DNA of 64,000 nucleotides from Vibrio chagasii (GTDB lineage Bacteria; Pseudomonadota; Gammaproteobacteria; Enterobacterales; Vibrionaceae). The notes below the pieces were generated by a model. That model ran no database searches and was not told the DNA's origin. It worked only from the letters and a program-made list of their open reading frames with translations. Shown piece by piece: positions 17,165-26,108 of the stretch (position 1 is its first letter; the number at the start of each line of letters is the position of its first letter). The translations under genes and the position numbers were made by a program. The DNA lies in assembly GCF_002954585.1 (NCBI RefSeq), contig NZ_MSCI01000002.1:846089-910088 (forward strand), given 5' to 3'.

Positions 17165-17827
17165 GTGAGTATGGTCGAAACGGCAAAGCAGCATCTTTCA
17201 GAAGTGGGTTATCCGAAAGTGGATATCAAAACAGCTCAGGTTCGTTCCATTTCTGCTCAGATTTTTAAGACTCTTGAAGACAAAGATATTTCTAGTGTGT
17301 TGTCTCTGTGTACTCAATTATTGGAGCAAAGAGACTGGGCGCTAGGAGTTATCGCGTACGATTGGGCTTTTAGAGTAAGAAAACAATATTCAAGAGACAC
17401 GTTTCCTGTTTTTGAGCGTTGGTTAAAAGAGTTCGTCACAGACTGGAACGATTGTGACGACTTTTGTACTCATGCTTTTGGGGAGTTACTGTCTCAATAC
17501 AATGACTTGTTCAATCTCACCACAAAATGGGTCGAGCATTCGAATTTCGCTGTACGCAGGGCCGCTGCGGTCGTTTTAATTTATCCTATCAATAAGAATC
17601 GTTGCGCTGCGTTGGATCCGTTTCGCGTGGCGGATCTATTGCTCGAAGATAAGCATGACTTAGTACAGAAAGGCTATGGTTGGATGCTTAAAGTACTCAG
17701 TCAAAAAGAGCCTCAACAGGTTATTGGTTATCTGAATGCTAAGCATGCCGTAATACCAAGAGTGGCTTTTCGTTACGCGATTGAAAAATTGGACAATGAC
17801 ATTAAGCGAGAGTTGATGTCGCTTTGA
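17165..17827 (+). CDS. AlkD-like DNA alkylation repair protein
   Basis: A 220-residue all-helical HEAT-repeat protein of the DNA alkylation repair (AlkD/AlkC-like) superfamily. Visible hallmarks are WALGVIAYDWAFRVRK, WVEHSNFAVRRAAAVVLIYP and DLVQKGYGWMLKVLSQKEP, the last matching the family's C-terminal core. AlkD enzymes excise bulky or charged alkylated bases. The start is GTG at 17165 with AGGAG nine bases upstream; ATG at 17171 is the alternative. It lies just before a nitrilase-family gene without a clear functional link. Confidence 0.8.
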   Translation: MSMVETAKQHLSEVGYPKVDIKTAQVRSISAQIFKTLEDKDISSVLSLCTQLLEQRDWALGVIAYDWAFRVRKQYSRDTFPVFERWLKEFVTDWNDCDDFCTHAFGELLSQYNDLFNLTTKWVEHSNFAVRRAAAVVLIYPINKNRCAALDPFRVADLLLEDKHDLVQKGYGWMLKVLSQKEPQQVIGYLNAKHAVIPRVAFRYAIEKLDNDIKRELMSL

Positions 17828-17933
17828 TTAGCGTTGTTTGCAGCCAAATTATAACCACAGTCCCCCTAACGTAAACCGCATTTAGCTATGTAGAAATTTG
17901 TGTAGCAATTTTTGTTTTTTGGAGAAGTTTGAA

Positions 17934-18698
17934 ATGAGTGTCACTATCAGTTTGGCCCAAATTCCTGTCGTAAGAGGCAACTGGAGAGAAAACCTTAAGC
18001 AACATCTAAAAATGATAGGGCAATCGTCAAATTACAATGCGGATGTGGTTGTTTTCCCCGAGCTATCATTGACCGGCTATGAGCTTGATTTAGCTGAAGA
18101 ACTTGCATTGTCTCTTGAACCATCAAATTTTGAAGAACTCTCCCGATCTTCGGTTCAAAGTGAGATGATTATTGTGGCTGGTTGTCCCCTGCGAGTTCCA
18201 GGCTTATCCCATCCCACCATAGGCGCCGTTGTTTGCTTTCCCAATGGTAGAGTTGAGTTCTACTCTAAACAGCACCTGCATGATGGTGAGAGTGAATTCT
18301 GCTCTGCCGGCAACGTTGATTATGTATTTGATGTCAACGGGCATAAAATCGCGCTAGCAATATGTGCTGACTTCACAGAGGCGGATCACTCTCGACGAGC
18401 CAAGAATCTAGGTGCTGATGTCTATTTAGCGAGCGCTTTAATCTCCGAGAATGGCTTTGTCCCGGATTCTAAAATCTTATCTGGCATTGCGTCGGAACAC
18501 GGTATACCAGTATTACTGAGTAACCATATCTCTGTGACGGGAGGTTGGGAAACGTGTGGCAAGAGCTCGGTTTGGAGTTCGCAAGGAGAGCTCGTGATCA
18601 GTGCAAACTCAAAAGAGAGTGGCATTGTTCTATGTACTATCTCGGGCTGTGAGACGGATCTTAATCTAACTGGAAAGTGGTATGCTGACTCAATCTAG
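17934..18698 (+). CDS. Carbon-nitrogen hydrolase (nitrilase superfamily)
   Basis: A cytoplasmic amidase of 254 residues. The full Glu-Lys-Cys triad is visible: Glu43 in VFPELSLTGYE, Lys112 in SKQHLHDGE and Cys144 in LAICADF. The substrate is a linear amide or nitrile but cannot be specified. GGAGAAGTTTGAA precedes the ATG at 17934, and an upstream in-frame start is improbable. Its 3' end overlaps the next gene by 17 bp, indicating a two-gene operon. Confidence 0.9.
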   Translation: MSVTISLAQIPVVRGNWRENLKQHLKMIGQSSNYNADVVVFPELSLTGYELDLAEELALSLEPSNFEELSRSSVQSEMIIVAGCPLRVPGLSHPTIGAVVCFPNGRVEFYSKQHLHDGESEFCSAGNVDYVFDVNGHKIALAICADFTEADHSRRAKNLGADVYLASALISENGFVPDSKILSGIASEHGIPVLLSNHISVTGGWETCGKSSVWSSQGELVISANSKESGIVLCTISGCETDLNLTGKWYADSI

Positions 18699-19437
18699 AG
18701 GTCTCGACAAAGACGGGTTCATAGAAAATCTATACTCTCCTAAGAATATCGCTCCCGAATTCCAAGAGGTTGTGACTGCTGTTATTGATTCGTTGTTAAG
18801 TGACCTGCCGAATCAAATTGATGGTATCTACCTATATGGAAGTGTTCCGAGAGGCACGGCGGTTGTTAGTCGCTCGGATTTGGATGTTTCTATTGTACTC
18901 AATACACCTATTGGCAAAAAAGAGAAGCGAGTATTTCAACGCCTTTCTGACTGGACCCCCAAAGCATATTCCCAAGTAAGTAAGCTTGATATTGACCCTG
19001 GCTTTCTTTCGGAAGTGCTGCAATCACAAGAAAAATTCCATTGGCAGTTTTGGCTCAAGCACTGTTGCTGTTGTATTTGGGGTAATGATTTATCTATTGG
19101 TTTTCCACGTTACAAACCTAGTCGTGAAATAGCCCAAGCGCTTAATGGTGACTTGTCTACTTTTCTGGGTCAAATGAGTCCAGCTTTTAAAACAATGACC
19201 GATGCGGATGTCGCTAAGCTGATTGGCAAAAAGTTAGTGCGGGCGGCGTACTACTTTGTCGCTGAGAAAGACGGAAGTTGGCACACCAACCTTAGCCAGT
19301 GTACTGCAGTAGCCAAGCGTTATTATCCAGAGCAAAGTGACGATATTGAATTAGCACATCAATACGCTCTTGGGCAATTAACCTCTAAAGTTGAAGCCTT
19401 GGATTTGTATGAAAGGCTTAGCAAGAACTTGTCGTGA
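18682..19437 (+). CDS. Nucleotidyltransferase-domain protein
   Basis: A 251-residue protein with an N-terminal nucleotidyltransferase fold: YLYGSVPRGTAVVSRSDLD, the GS-x9-DxD signature found in kanamycin nucleotidyltransferases and MNT-type antitoxins. A helical C-terminal domain follows. The third catalytic Asp may be the one in SKLDIDPGFL. It overlaps the nitrilase-family gene, so expression is coupled. Antibiotic modification or protein AMPylation are both possible; there is no HEPN partner next to it, so a toxin-antitoxin role is not supported. Confidence 0.75.
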   Translation: MLTQSRGLDKDGFIENLYSPKNIAPEFQEVVTAVIDSLLSDLPNQIDGIYLYGSVPRGTAVVSRSDLDVSIVLNTPIGKKEKRVFQRLSDWTPKAYSQVSKLDIDPGFLSEVLQSQEKFHWQFWLKHCCCCIWGNDLSIGFPRYKPSREIAQALNGDLSTFLGQMSPAFKTMTDADVAKLIGKKLVRAAYYFVAEKDGSWHTNLSQCTAVAKRYYPEQSDDIELAHQYALGQLTSKVEALDLYERLSKNLS

Positions 19438-19587
19438 ACGTCATTTAGCCTGCAAATTGATGAGGGAATCATTGGTATATGCACACCGCTTCGCATTTGC
19501 TTTATAAATCATTACCAGATGAATGTAGTAAAAACTGATGTGTTGTAGGGGCTGTGCTTTATTGCCAATAGAGACCAAGGAACAAAA

Positions 19588-20097
19588 ATGTACGCCAATA
19601 AGTATTCTAATTTTTGGAGACGATTCTTTGCTATCTGGATAGATTCAATCGTATTTTTGCCTTTGGAGTGGATAGACAACTACGTACTTTCTGGCGTGAT
19701 AAGTTCAGGTGGTGTTTTTGCTTGGGGAGTGGTGAATTCACTAATTGGTGTCACTTACTACGTTGGCATGCATGCTAAATTTGGGCAAACAATCGGTAAG
19801 ATGGTCACCCGAGTGAAAGTAGTGGATGTCTCTGAAAGTCGAAACCTAACCCTCAAACAGTCTTGTATGAGAGATATTGTCCCAATTATGCTCGTCCCCT
19901 TTAGCCTCTATGCTTACGCGCAACTGTCTTTCTACGGCCAGACTTGGGAAAGTTTAGAGCAAGGCCGAGCCTTTATTTTTGTTGGGTACGCAATGATCGG
20001 TTGAGTTCTTTTAGAGTTCACCTCCATGCTATTTAATCACAAACGCAGAGCGATTCATGATTTCATTGCAGGCTCTGTTGTCGTAAAGAAAGTCTAA
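19588..20097 (+). pseudogene. RDD family membrane protein interrupted by one TGA codon
   Basis: An RDD-family membrane protein gene: FWRRFFAIWIDSIVF contains the Arg-Asp pair of the first segment, and FGQTIGKMVTRVKVVD is the family core. The frame stops at TGA 20002-20004, yet it reads on without a break for 30 more codons. Those codons match the expected family C-terminus (LFNHKRRAIHDFIAGSVVV) and end at TAA 20095-20097. A Trp codon (TGG) probably mutated to TGA. Without read-through the product lacks the conserved RRAxHD motif. Stop-codon recoding is possible but unsupported. Confidence 0.82.
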
Positions 20098-20127
20098 TTA
20101 TCTAAACTTCGGCCTAAGGAAAAATCG

Positions 20128-20520
20128 ATGGATGTCCATGAGTGTGTCTCTTTTATCTTGCTCAATGAATCACAAGTATTGTTAGAAAAGCGCAGCGATT
20201 CTAAGGACACTGACCCCGGCTTAATTACAATACCTGGCGGACATATAGAGCAGGGTGAAAATCAAATTCAGACACTGTTTAGAGAGCTTAACGAAGAGCT
20301 AAACGTTACTCCAATTGAATACACATTCTTATGTTCACTCTACCACCCAACAAAAGAGTTACAGCTGATTCATTATTTTGTGGTAACCCAATGGGAAGGT
20401 GAAATCACAGCACAAGAAGCAGACAGCATCGCGTGGTACCCACTGAATTCGGCGCCTGTAGGTATAAGTGCTGATGGTGTTGCTTTGAAAGAAGTTGGGC
20501 GGGTGGGACATTACCTGTGA
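20128..20520 (+). CDS. NUDIX hydrolase
   Basis: A 130-residue hydrolase of nucleoside diphosphate-linked compounds. The Nudix box is complete: GGHIEQGENQ followed by RELNEELNV (residues ~38-60), containing the metal-binding REx2EE. The fold otherwise fits MutT-like proteins (VSFILLNESQVLLEKR at the start). The substrate is not predictable. AAGGAAAAATCG precedes the ATG. It follows the broken RDD gene by 30 bp and may share its transcript. Confidence 0.9.
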   Translation: MDVHECVSFILLNESQVLLEKRSDSKDTDPGLITIPGGHIEQGENQIQTLFRELNEELNVTPIEYTFLCSLYHPTKELQLIHYFVVTQWEGEITAQEADSIAWYPLNSAPVGISADGVALKEVGRVGHYL

Positions 20521-20590
20521 CTATCCAGCTACACCAAAAATGTTCCGTGTTTTATAGAGTTGATGGGCTTTGAAGAAAATTTATCGCTAC

Positions 20591-21871
20591 CTATGATTTA
20601 ATCGTGTCCATACAAAAAACATCACTTGGTTTTCCTGGATATAACAAAAATAAAACTCTAAAAAAGATAGCTTGGAAAAATAGTATTATAGAAACACCAA
20701 TCGACGAGTAAATAAAAGAATAGTCGAACAGATACGAGGAGTAGAAAGCAACCAACGCGTTACCTGATGCGATCACAATGTTCTGTGCTGCTGCGGTCCT
20801 GCCTGCTACCTCATCGAGCGTGTTTTTTTGTAAGTACGTAGATAAGCCAACAGCTGATAAAGTGGTAGATATACCGAATGTGAATAGTAAAATTGGTACC
20901 CAGTAAAGATTATCGAATAGACCAAAAGACATGAAGGTGGCTATGGCTAGTATTTGATTGAATAATAGTAGGTTATCTGATGATGTATTAGATAAGCTGT
21001 TATTTGTCTTTTTTATGAGCATACCTGAAATAATGGCACCAGTAGCGTAACTTACACTGAGAATAGATAGCCATATTTCACTATTGGCGAACTTTTCTAC
21101 AACTACAGGTGCAAGGTGAACATAGAAGCCGCCCAAGCAAAATGCTATTGAAAAGCTGCTCAATAATCTCACACTGAAATGCTTTTCTAGTTTTAAAAAT
21201 TGCCCAAACTCTCTCCAGTTAATTCTGTTTCCATCACCTCTCGCATTTGTAGAGCAATTATAATGTGAGGACGTACAGAATTTTATTGACATAAACAAAC
21301 ACGAAATGTAGATAATTGCCATTGCTAGGAATATGTAGTTTACCGAGTAAAAAGAGAGCATTGCGCCTGTAAGAGTTAGACCGAATATTTGGCCTAGTTG
21401 TGATGCTGAGGTTACTCTTCCATTTAGTACTTTAAGCTCTTCTTTTTTTGCTACGGTTCTAATAAGAACAAACAAGCTGGTCCTATAAAATGGCCTGAAG
21501 ATATAGACAATTACTGCGGCGATAAACAAACTATGGGACAAAAAGTAGTCATACACAGTAAACAAGGAGATAAAAACAATAGAACTGATCGCATTTGTGA
21601 ATATTAGAATTCTAAGAGGAGAGTATTTATCCGCAATGGAACCTGCATACATTTGAATGAGTGTAACAATGACAAACTCCCCTCCATATGCTGAAGCAAA
21701 TGCCCATAAACTATTGGTTTCATCAAAAAGTAACTTGCCTAGAAGTAACGTAAATATAGCGCTACTCATCTTTGTAAAAAACTCGATGTATACTGGGATG
21801 TTGATCATTTTCACACTTACGTTGCCACGCCTTAAAGTCACCTGCTGCTCAATCGGTGTTGTTTTTAACAA
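20591..21871 (-). CDS. MFS transporter
   Basis: An integral membrane transporter of about 426 residues with around 12 hydrophobic segments. The loop after segment 2 contains AGSIADKYSPLRI, the MFS motif A-like sequence (G-x3-D-x2). It resembles enterobactin/antibiotic-type MFS exporters. The gene is markedly AT-rich compared with its left neighbours, suggesting a different origin. The start is uncertain: TTG at 21871, or an ATG at 21808 with a weak site. The substrate is unknown. Confidence 0.8.
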   Translation of the reverse strand: MLKTTPIEQQVTLRRGNVSVKMINIPVYIEFFTKMSSAIFTLLLGKLLFDETNSLWAFASAYGGEFVIVTLIQMYAGSIADKYSPLRILIFTNAISSIVFISLFTVYDYFLSHSLFIAAVIVYIFRPFYRTSLFVLIRTVAKKEELKVLNGRVTSASQLGQIFGLTLTGAMLSFYSVNYIFLAMAIIYISCLFMSIKFCTSSHYNCSTNARGDGNRINWREFGQFLKLEKHFSVRLLSSFSIAFCLGGFYVHLAPVVVEKFANSEIWLSILSVSYATGAIISGMLIKKTNNSLSNTSSDNLLLFNQILAIATFMSFGLFDNLYWVPILLFTFGISTTLSAVGLSTYLQKNTLDEVAGRTAAAQNIVIASGNALVAFYSSYLFDYSFIYSSIGVSIILFFQAIFFRVLFLLYPGKPSDVFCMDTIKS

Positions 21872-22594
21872 GAAGACTTAGCAGTCTTAACTATCGCTAT
21901 ATTTTATAAAATTACCCTGAAGCGTGCATGCTGTCTCATATTTGTGAGTGTGTTTTTGTGATGACGGTTCCTTTTCGGAAGCTTGAAGTAGATCGTAGGA
22001 AATTTTCAACCAACTGTTTGACATGGTGTTGATTAGGTATTCAATTTTGGGGCTTTATAGGACGCCTTGTCGAATAATGGTGGCTGCGAGTCGTTCAGCA
22101 ATCGTGTTAGGTAAACTGCTTGGGAGGAACGTAGATTATAGGTTTATTTTAGATTTGGTAACACTTTCATGTTAACCCGACAGGCTAATCGAAATACTAA
22201 AACGAGCAAAGTATTACAAGGAGTCTGTATGCTCGATTCTGGGCAGAAAGGTAATATTGCTTACCTATACTGCTGACGACTGAGGTTGAGGGAATTGAAA
22301 ATGTTTGGATATTCTACGAGTGACATGACCAAGTTAACGGCGGCAGTGTCAACCATAGCTGAACTGTTAAGTCGTATTGAGCTGATATTGAGAAGGCAGG
22401 AGAGTTTCGCCTACCTCAACAAACTTTTAACCTCTTTAGAATTTACGAATGAAATGAGGTGCTCATATGGGCACCTCTGAAATAACCTTTACCTTTTGCA
22501 ATAATCCCAATCAGCGAATCATAAAGCTCGCCACTAAGTACATTTTATATCGGAATATATTTATCAAAGCTCAGCTGCGGGAGCATGGCCATGA
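21872..22594. other. Gene-poor region with a dispersed 60-nt repeat and a hairpin
   Basis: No convincing gene is seen in these 720 bp; a 64-codon frame at 22286-22480 lacks a good ribosome site. The region contains the repeat copy at 21971-22030, related to one at 28553-28612. It also has a 7-bp hairpin GAGGTGC / GCACCTC at 22456-22477. The rest is AT-rich with nothing recognisable. Confidence 0.55.
21971..22030 (+). repeat. Dispersed 60-nt repeat, copy A
   Basis: Aligned by eye without gaps to 28553-28612, about 44 of 60 bases match. The best block is CTTTTCG-AAGCT-GAAGTAGA, and CTGTTT and TGTT lie near the end. Neither copy lies in a gene. One copy is outside the rplY-associated island and one is inside it. 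Confidence 0.6.
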
Positions 22595-23284
22595 TTAGTA
22601 GACTGAAGAAGTTAAGTTAGTTCTTACTTGCCAAATTTGAGGGAAGAATTGGCGATCAATCAATCTAGTTAACTTCTCAATCGGCTTACCTCTTGTTCCT
22701 TGAGTATTCATTCCCAAGGTTCTAACGGCAAGTTTGTAATGATATGTTCGCCATAAGCTGACATTCTCATCCCAGTCAATCAAAGATTCCATCAAAGCGA
22801 ATAATGGAGTATGGGTTTGCGATTGGTACAGGTTGACAAGGTCAATGTCTTTCTCTGACAAATAAGTCTCCACCGCAATGTTTAACTGCTTGGCTATAGA
22901 CTGAGTTTCACGCCAACCCGGTGATTCTATACCTGAGCCATTACCCAGTGCAGGCCGTATACCTTGGAAATCCCATGGAGTCATAGACTTTAATATACTC
23001 AACTGCTCGATGATCTGAGCAACTGCCAGTGCTGCTCTTCTGACATGAGTCATGGCTTGTTGAATTTTTTCCTGTTCTATCGATGATCTTGCCTGCTTCA
23101 ACTCATAGCAACTTAGTTTAAGCCATAGCTCCGTCGATTGATGCACGATTTGAAACATCATCTCATCCTTATGGATCAGCTTTTCATCAGGCAGTTGAAG
23201 TGACAACAAAACATCGGTCTTCATGTAGCGTGCATAATCATTACGCCCTTCACCATCTAATACTGCACAGTTATCCGTTTTCAT
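22595..23284 (-). CDS. Tryptophan 2,3-dioxygenase family protein
   Basis: A protein of 229 residues resembling haem-dependent tryptophan 2,3-dioxygenase (first step of the kynurenine pathway). Visible family parts are YARYMKTDVLLSLQ near the start, HKDEMMFQIVHQSTELWLK (a substrate-binding helix) and the late WRTYHYKLAVRTLG, where the axial haem His lies in this kind of segment. The family is usually about 280 residues, so this is short, and the central QS-x2-FR segment is SPGWRE here. No kynureninase gene is adjacent. The call is firm for family but not for activity. Confidence 0.72.
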   Translation of the reverse strand: MKTDNCAVLDGEGRNDYARYMKTDVLLSLQLPDEKLIHKDEMMFQIVHQSTELWLKLSCYELKQARSSIEQEKIQQAMTHVRRAALAVAQIIEQLSILKSMTPWDFQGIRPALGNGSGIESPGWRETQSIAKQLNIAVETYLSEKDIDLVNLYQSQTHTPLFALMESLIDWDENVSLWRTYHYKLAVRTLGMNTQGTRGKPIEKLTRLIDRQFFPQIWQVRTNLTSSVY

Positions 23285-23668
23285 TCATTCTAAACCTCAA
23301 AAAATCAACATCTTAATGGTTAGAAAAGAAAATACTAAACCGAATGCATATAAAGTCTAAGAAGTGTTAGCTAGTTCTAAATAAGCTTAACTATTAATAA
23401 ATGGACGCTCATTAAACAATAACCTAGAGTCCCTTTACGGGGAGAATACAACAAGCTAATACAAAAAATTAAAGACATATATCAATGAAACTCAAAGCAA
23501 CATGCTCAGGTAAGTTTTGTTCGCCGATCTATGTTGGTTTAACTGATCGTAGATAAAACGTAGGTTCTATCATTTTGAGTCTCTCTTGCGGCACCCTCGA
23601 GTTGAGAAGTGCCATAAGTGCAAATTGCAAACTTTGAGTTTTTGAGAGCAGCGCGTTAGAACTTCTAA
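23285..23668. other. Intergenic region, nothing recognised
   Basis: About 380 AT-rich bases between the dioxygenase-like gene and the DUF4865 gene. It should contain the promoter of the minus-strand dioxygenase-like gene. I see no gene, repeat or strong hairpin. Confidence 0.5.
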
Positions 23669-24163
23669 CTAAGTATCATTTTGACCATGAGCAACATAGC
23701 CCACAGAGTAAACTTCCCCCCTGCTATCATTAATGCCGTCAGAACGACTCAACCACGTCACCCCAATTGTTTCCCACGAAGTATAGTTTAGTCCATGAAC
23801 ATCTTTAGGCTGACTCAGATTCTTATAAATGCACGCAAGGGAGTGTTGAGAGGTTGGCACCGTTGGCTCCTCATCAACATACCATACTTCAACCCTCGGG
23901 CGACCAAAATGTTCACAAACCGCTTTAAAACCATCACTTTGAAGAAATGAGACCATTGCATGATGATCTCTCCAAACATAAAAAGGCGCATAACTATTTA
24001 TAGGATTCTCATAACTTTTAGCATCTTTACGTGAATATAGAAAAGCCTTAAAAATTAACCCTGGTACCCCATCAAAAAGGTGACCTTTTTCTTGAATTCT
24101 TTTCTCAATAGACTCCATCGGATAATCAGATGGAAGAACTACTTTATATTGCATAGCGATCAT
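23669..24163 (-). CDS. DUF4865 family protein
   Basis: A 164-residue protein that closely follows the DUF4865 pattern as I recall it: MIAMQYKVVLPSDYPMESI, then KGHLFDGVPGLIFKAFLYSR, NSYAPFYVWRD and GFKAVCEHFGRPRVEVW. The fold is ferredoxin-like, perhaps a monooxygenase-like or dimeric barrel protein; the function is unknown. AGGAGATAGAA precedes the ATG at 24163. A decayed carboxymuconolactone decarboxylase gene precedes it on the same strand with 9 bp between, and a LysR regulator is divergent. The three probably once formed one regulated locus. Confidence 0.82.
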   Translation of the reverse strand: MIAMQYKVVLPSDYPMESIEKRIQEKGHLFDGVPGLIFKAFLYSRKDAKSYENPINSYAPFYVWRDHHAMVSFLQSDGFKAVCEHFGRPRVEVWYVDEEPTVPTSQHSLACIYKNLSQPKDVHGLNYTSWETIGVTWLSRSDGINDSRGEVYSVGYVAHGQNDT

Positions 24164-24172
24164 TTCTATCTC

Positions 24173-24446
24173 CTATTTACTGAATACTCTATCTAAGCTA
24201 ATGGCGTTACTTACACGCTTAATCACACTGTCGTCTGCAAGCCACAAAACATAAAAAGCCAGATGAGTTAACGTTTCTTTGAATTCTCTATTATTGATCC
24301 CGTCAGTTCTTGCGAGATCTATGTGCTGGGGCAATTCTTTAAGCCTTCCTCACAAGGCTAGGTTTGTAAGCGTCACCCGACAGTACATTTTTAGCTAATT
24401 CGTTTAGCCTCGGGGTAATCGTTAATTTATCTTGGTTATTAGTCAT
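24173..24446 (-). pseudogene. Carboxymuconolactone decarboxylase family pseudogene
   Basis: On the minus strand an ATG at 24446 begins a 35-codon frame (TPRLNELAKNVLSGDAY ... LVRKA) that stops early at TAA. In another frame the sequence continues with ELPQHIDLART and then FKETLTHLAFYVLW, the classic second half of CMD/AhpD-like proteins, ending at TAG 24173-24175. The central segment expected between the halves (about 15-20 codons) is missing. So the gene has a deletion with a frameshift. It sits between the DUF4865 gene and a LysR regulator, whose target operon it probably led. Confidence 0.78.
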
Positions 24447-24554
24447 TTCATTACTTCCGATTTCAAAACTGATGTTTATAATGACATCCGCAGGCAATTC
24501 GGAAAATCAAAACATTCAGGATGATTAATTCACAAATTTGGGATAGTCAATGAC

Positions 24555-25430
24555 ATGAAAGATACAGTATTGGATCTTCAGGCTCTAAAAACATTCGTAC
24601 TTGGCATTGAATATAAAAGCTTTGCCCTCGCTGCAAAGCATCAACACAAGTCAACATCTGCTGTAAGTGCACATTTGAAAAAACTAGAAATGCAGACTGA
24701 TTCCACACTAGTAAAGAAAGAGGGCAGATATCTATTACCAACTGAGCAAGGAGAGTACTTATTGAGCTACGCAAAGAGAATGCTTGCTCTAAACGATGAA
24801 GTGTTGGAAACCTTAAGATGCGTTGATTTGCAAGGCACAGTAAATGTGGGGTTACAAGAAGATTTCGCAGAAGAAATTCTCACCGAATGCCTTGGACGCT
24901 TTAGTCGCATTAATGAACAAATTCAAATGAATACAATGATCGAGAGGTACGCTGGACTAATATCGGCTATTGAAGATGGTTCACTCGATATATCTGTTAC
25001 TTGGCAAGGCGTTAAGCGAACTCCATACTCTGATACCATTGCCCATACTCCAGTACGTTGGGTATCCTCATCAGATTTCCCCCTCGGTCATTTTCTCGAA
25101 AAAAATATACCTTTACCATTGGTAGTGGTTGAGCCAAATTGCCTTTTTAAACAGAAAGCTATAGAAGCGTTGGATGCTGAACGAATAAAATGGAAAGTTG
25201 TATACCAAAGCCAAAGTCTCGGTGGTGTTTGGCCTGCTGTGCACGCGGGAATAGGTATTACAGTTCGAACAAGCATGGGTTGTCCAGCTCCCCTCGAAAT
25301 CATCAAAAAAGGATTACCAGAATTGGGAAATATTGGCGTTCAAATTCATCGTTCACAAGCAGCAACTGACAACGTGAAGGAAAAGTTGATTGATCTAATA
25401 ACAAGGGTGATTAAGGCAAACTACAGCTGA
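24555..25430 (+). CDS. LysR-family transcriptional regulator
   Basis: A 291-residue regulator with an N-terminal winged helix-turn-helix (LQALKTFVLGIEYKSFALAAK, then STSAVSAHLKKLEMQTDSTLV) and a C-terminal substrate-binding-like domain from about residue 92. It is divergent from the CMD pseudogene/DUF4865 pair across a 108-bp gap and probably controls them. No clear ribosome site precedes the ATG (GTCAATGAC). The second LysR gene in this window (8631) is not close in sequence. Confidence 0.9.
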   Translation: MKDTVLDLQALKTFVLGIEYKSFALAAKHQHKSTSAVSAHLKKLEMQTDSTLVKKEGRYLLPTEQGEYLLSYAKRMLALNDEVLETLRCVDLQGTVNVGLQEDFAEEILTECLGRFSRINEQIQMNTMIERYAGLISAIEDGSLDISVTWQGVKRTPYSDTIAHTPVRWVSSSDFPLGHFLEKNIPLPLVVVEPNCLFKQKAIEALDAERIKWKVVYQSQSLGGVWPAVHAGIGITVRTSMGCPAPLEIIKKGLPELGNIGVQIHRSQAATDNVKEKLIDLITRVIKANYS

Positions 25431-25546
25431 CATGAATAACTTTTATTAAGAAAATGTCATAAACAGGATGTGAAAGAGTAAAGATACTAAAACAACGTGC
25501 TATCAGAGCTTTTTACGATGGGGGAAGTGGTATTGGGCGTTTCGAT

Positions 25547-25579
25547 GGCTCAAAAACGGTGAAACCCCGATGTTGGTAG
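25547..25579 (+). repeat. Left attachment repeat of the 17 kb island (attL)
   Basis: A 33-bp sequence matching 42555-42587 with one mismatch. It contains CGGTGAAACCCCGATG, which on the right side is half of the rplY terminator hairpin. Outside it lies ordinary chromosome, and inside it the integrase module. This is what site-specific integration at the rplY terminator would leave. Confidence 0.88.
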
Positions 25580-25713
25580 TAATCTTAGCTGTATGATATT
25601 GATTTATATGAATTTCATGTATTTAGAGCTGGTGGTTAAGTTCTAATTGGCCTAAAAAACGGTTAAAAAGGCCAATGAAATAGTCAAATAAAATCAATGG
25701 ATTAGCAACTTGG

Positions 25714-25735
25714 TACTACTGTATTAGTCCACCCT
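25714..25735 (+). repeat. Arm-like repeat inside the left island end
   Basis: The segment CTACTGTATTAGTCCACCC resembles 42434-42453 (17 of 19 bases) in the same orientation, each about 120-140 bp inside its end repeat. It may be an arm-type binding site for the integrase at 26109. Confidence 0.6.
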
Positions 25736-25898
25736 AAAGTGGGCTTGAAATCGATTCGTTGAATTGTTTTACGCTTCGGGAATCCTTTTCGTTAATTGCT
25801 GCGCAAATAGAATGTCATTGAAAAAATCGTGCATAGTTTTTCTACCAGTAGATGAAAAATCTTAATTTTCATGTAGTGAGAAAGGTAAGGAGAACGAC

Positions 25899-26108
25899 AT
25901 GGCGACGCGTAAAATCAGACCTAGACAATTTATTGATGAGTTTTACCCTGATTCAGGGATATGCAATACCACCATCATAAACTGGATTAAACATGGCAAG
26001 CTCGAGGGCACTAGAACGCCAACGGGCCGATATTTAGTCTGTGTTGACGATGAGATAGGGAACCCTGCAGACAGGGTGAGTGAACTTCTAAGATTCTTGG
26101 AGTCATAA
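25899..26108 (+). CDS. Excisionase-like small DNA-binding protein
   Basis: A 69-residue protein with an Xis/MerR-type winged-helix pattern: RQFIDEFYPDSGICNTTIIN, then WIKHGKLEGTRTPTGRYLV, where the Gly-Arg-Tyr strand is typical of excisionases. AAGGAGAACGAC precedes the ATG. Its stop codon directly abuts the integrase ATG, so the pair is co-translated. It probably directs excision of the island and may regulate the integrase promoter. Confidence 0.75.
   Translation: MATRKIRPRQFIDEFYPDSGICNTTIINWIKHGKLEGTRTPTGRYLVCVDDEIGNPADRVSELLRFLES

Noticed and set aside
22286..22480. A 64-residue frame in the gap after the MFS gene
   Set aside because: No good ribosome site, no recognisable motif, and its end overlaps a hairpin; too weak to list as a gene.
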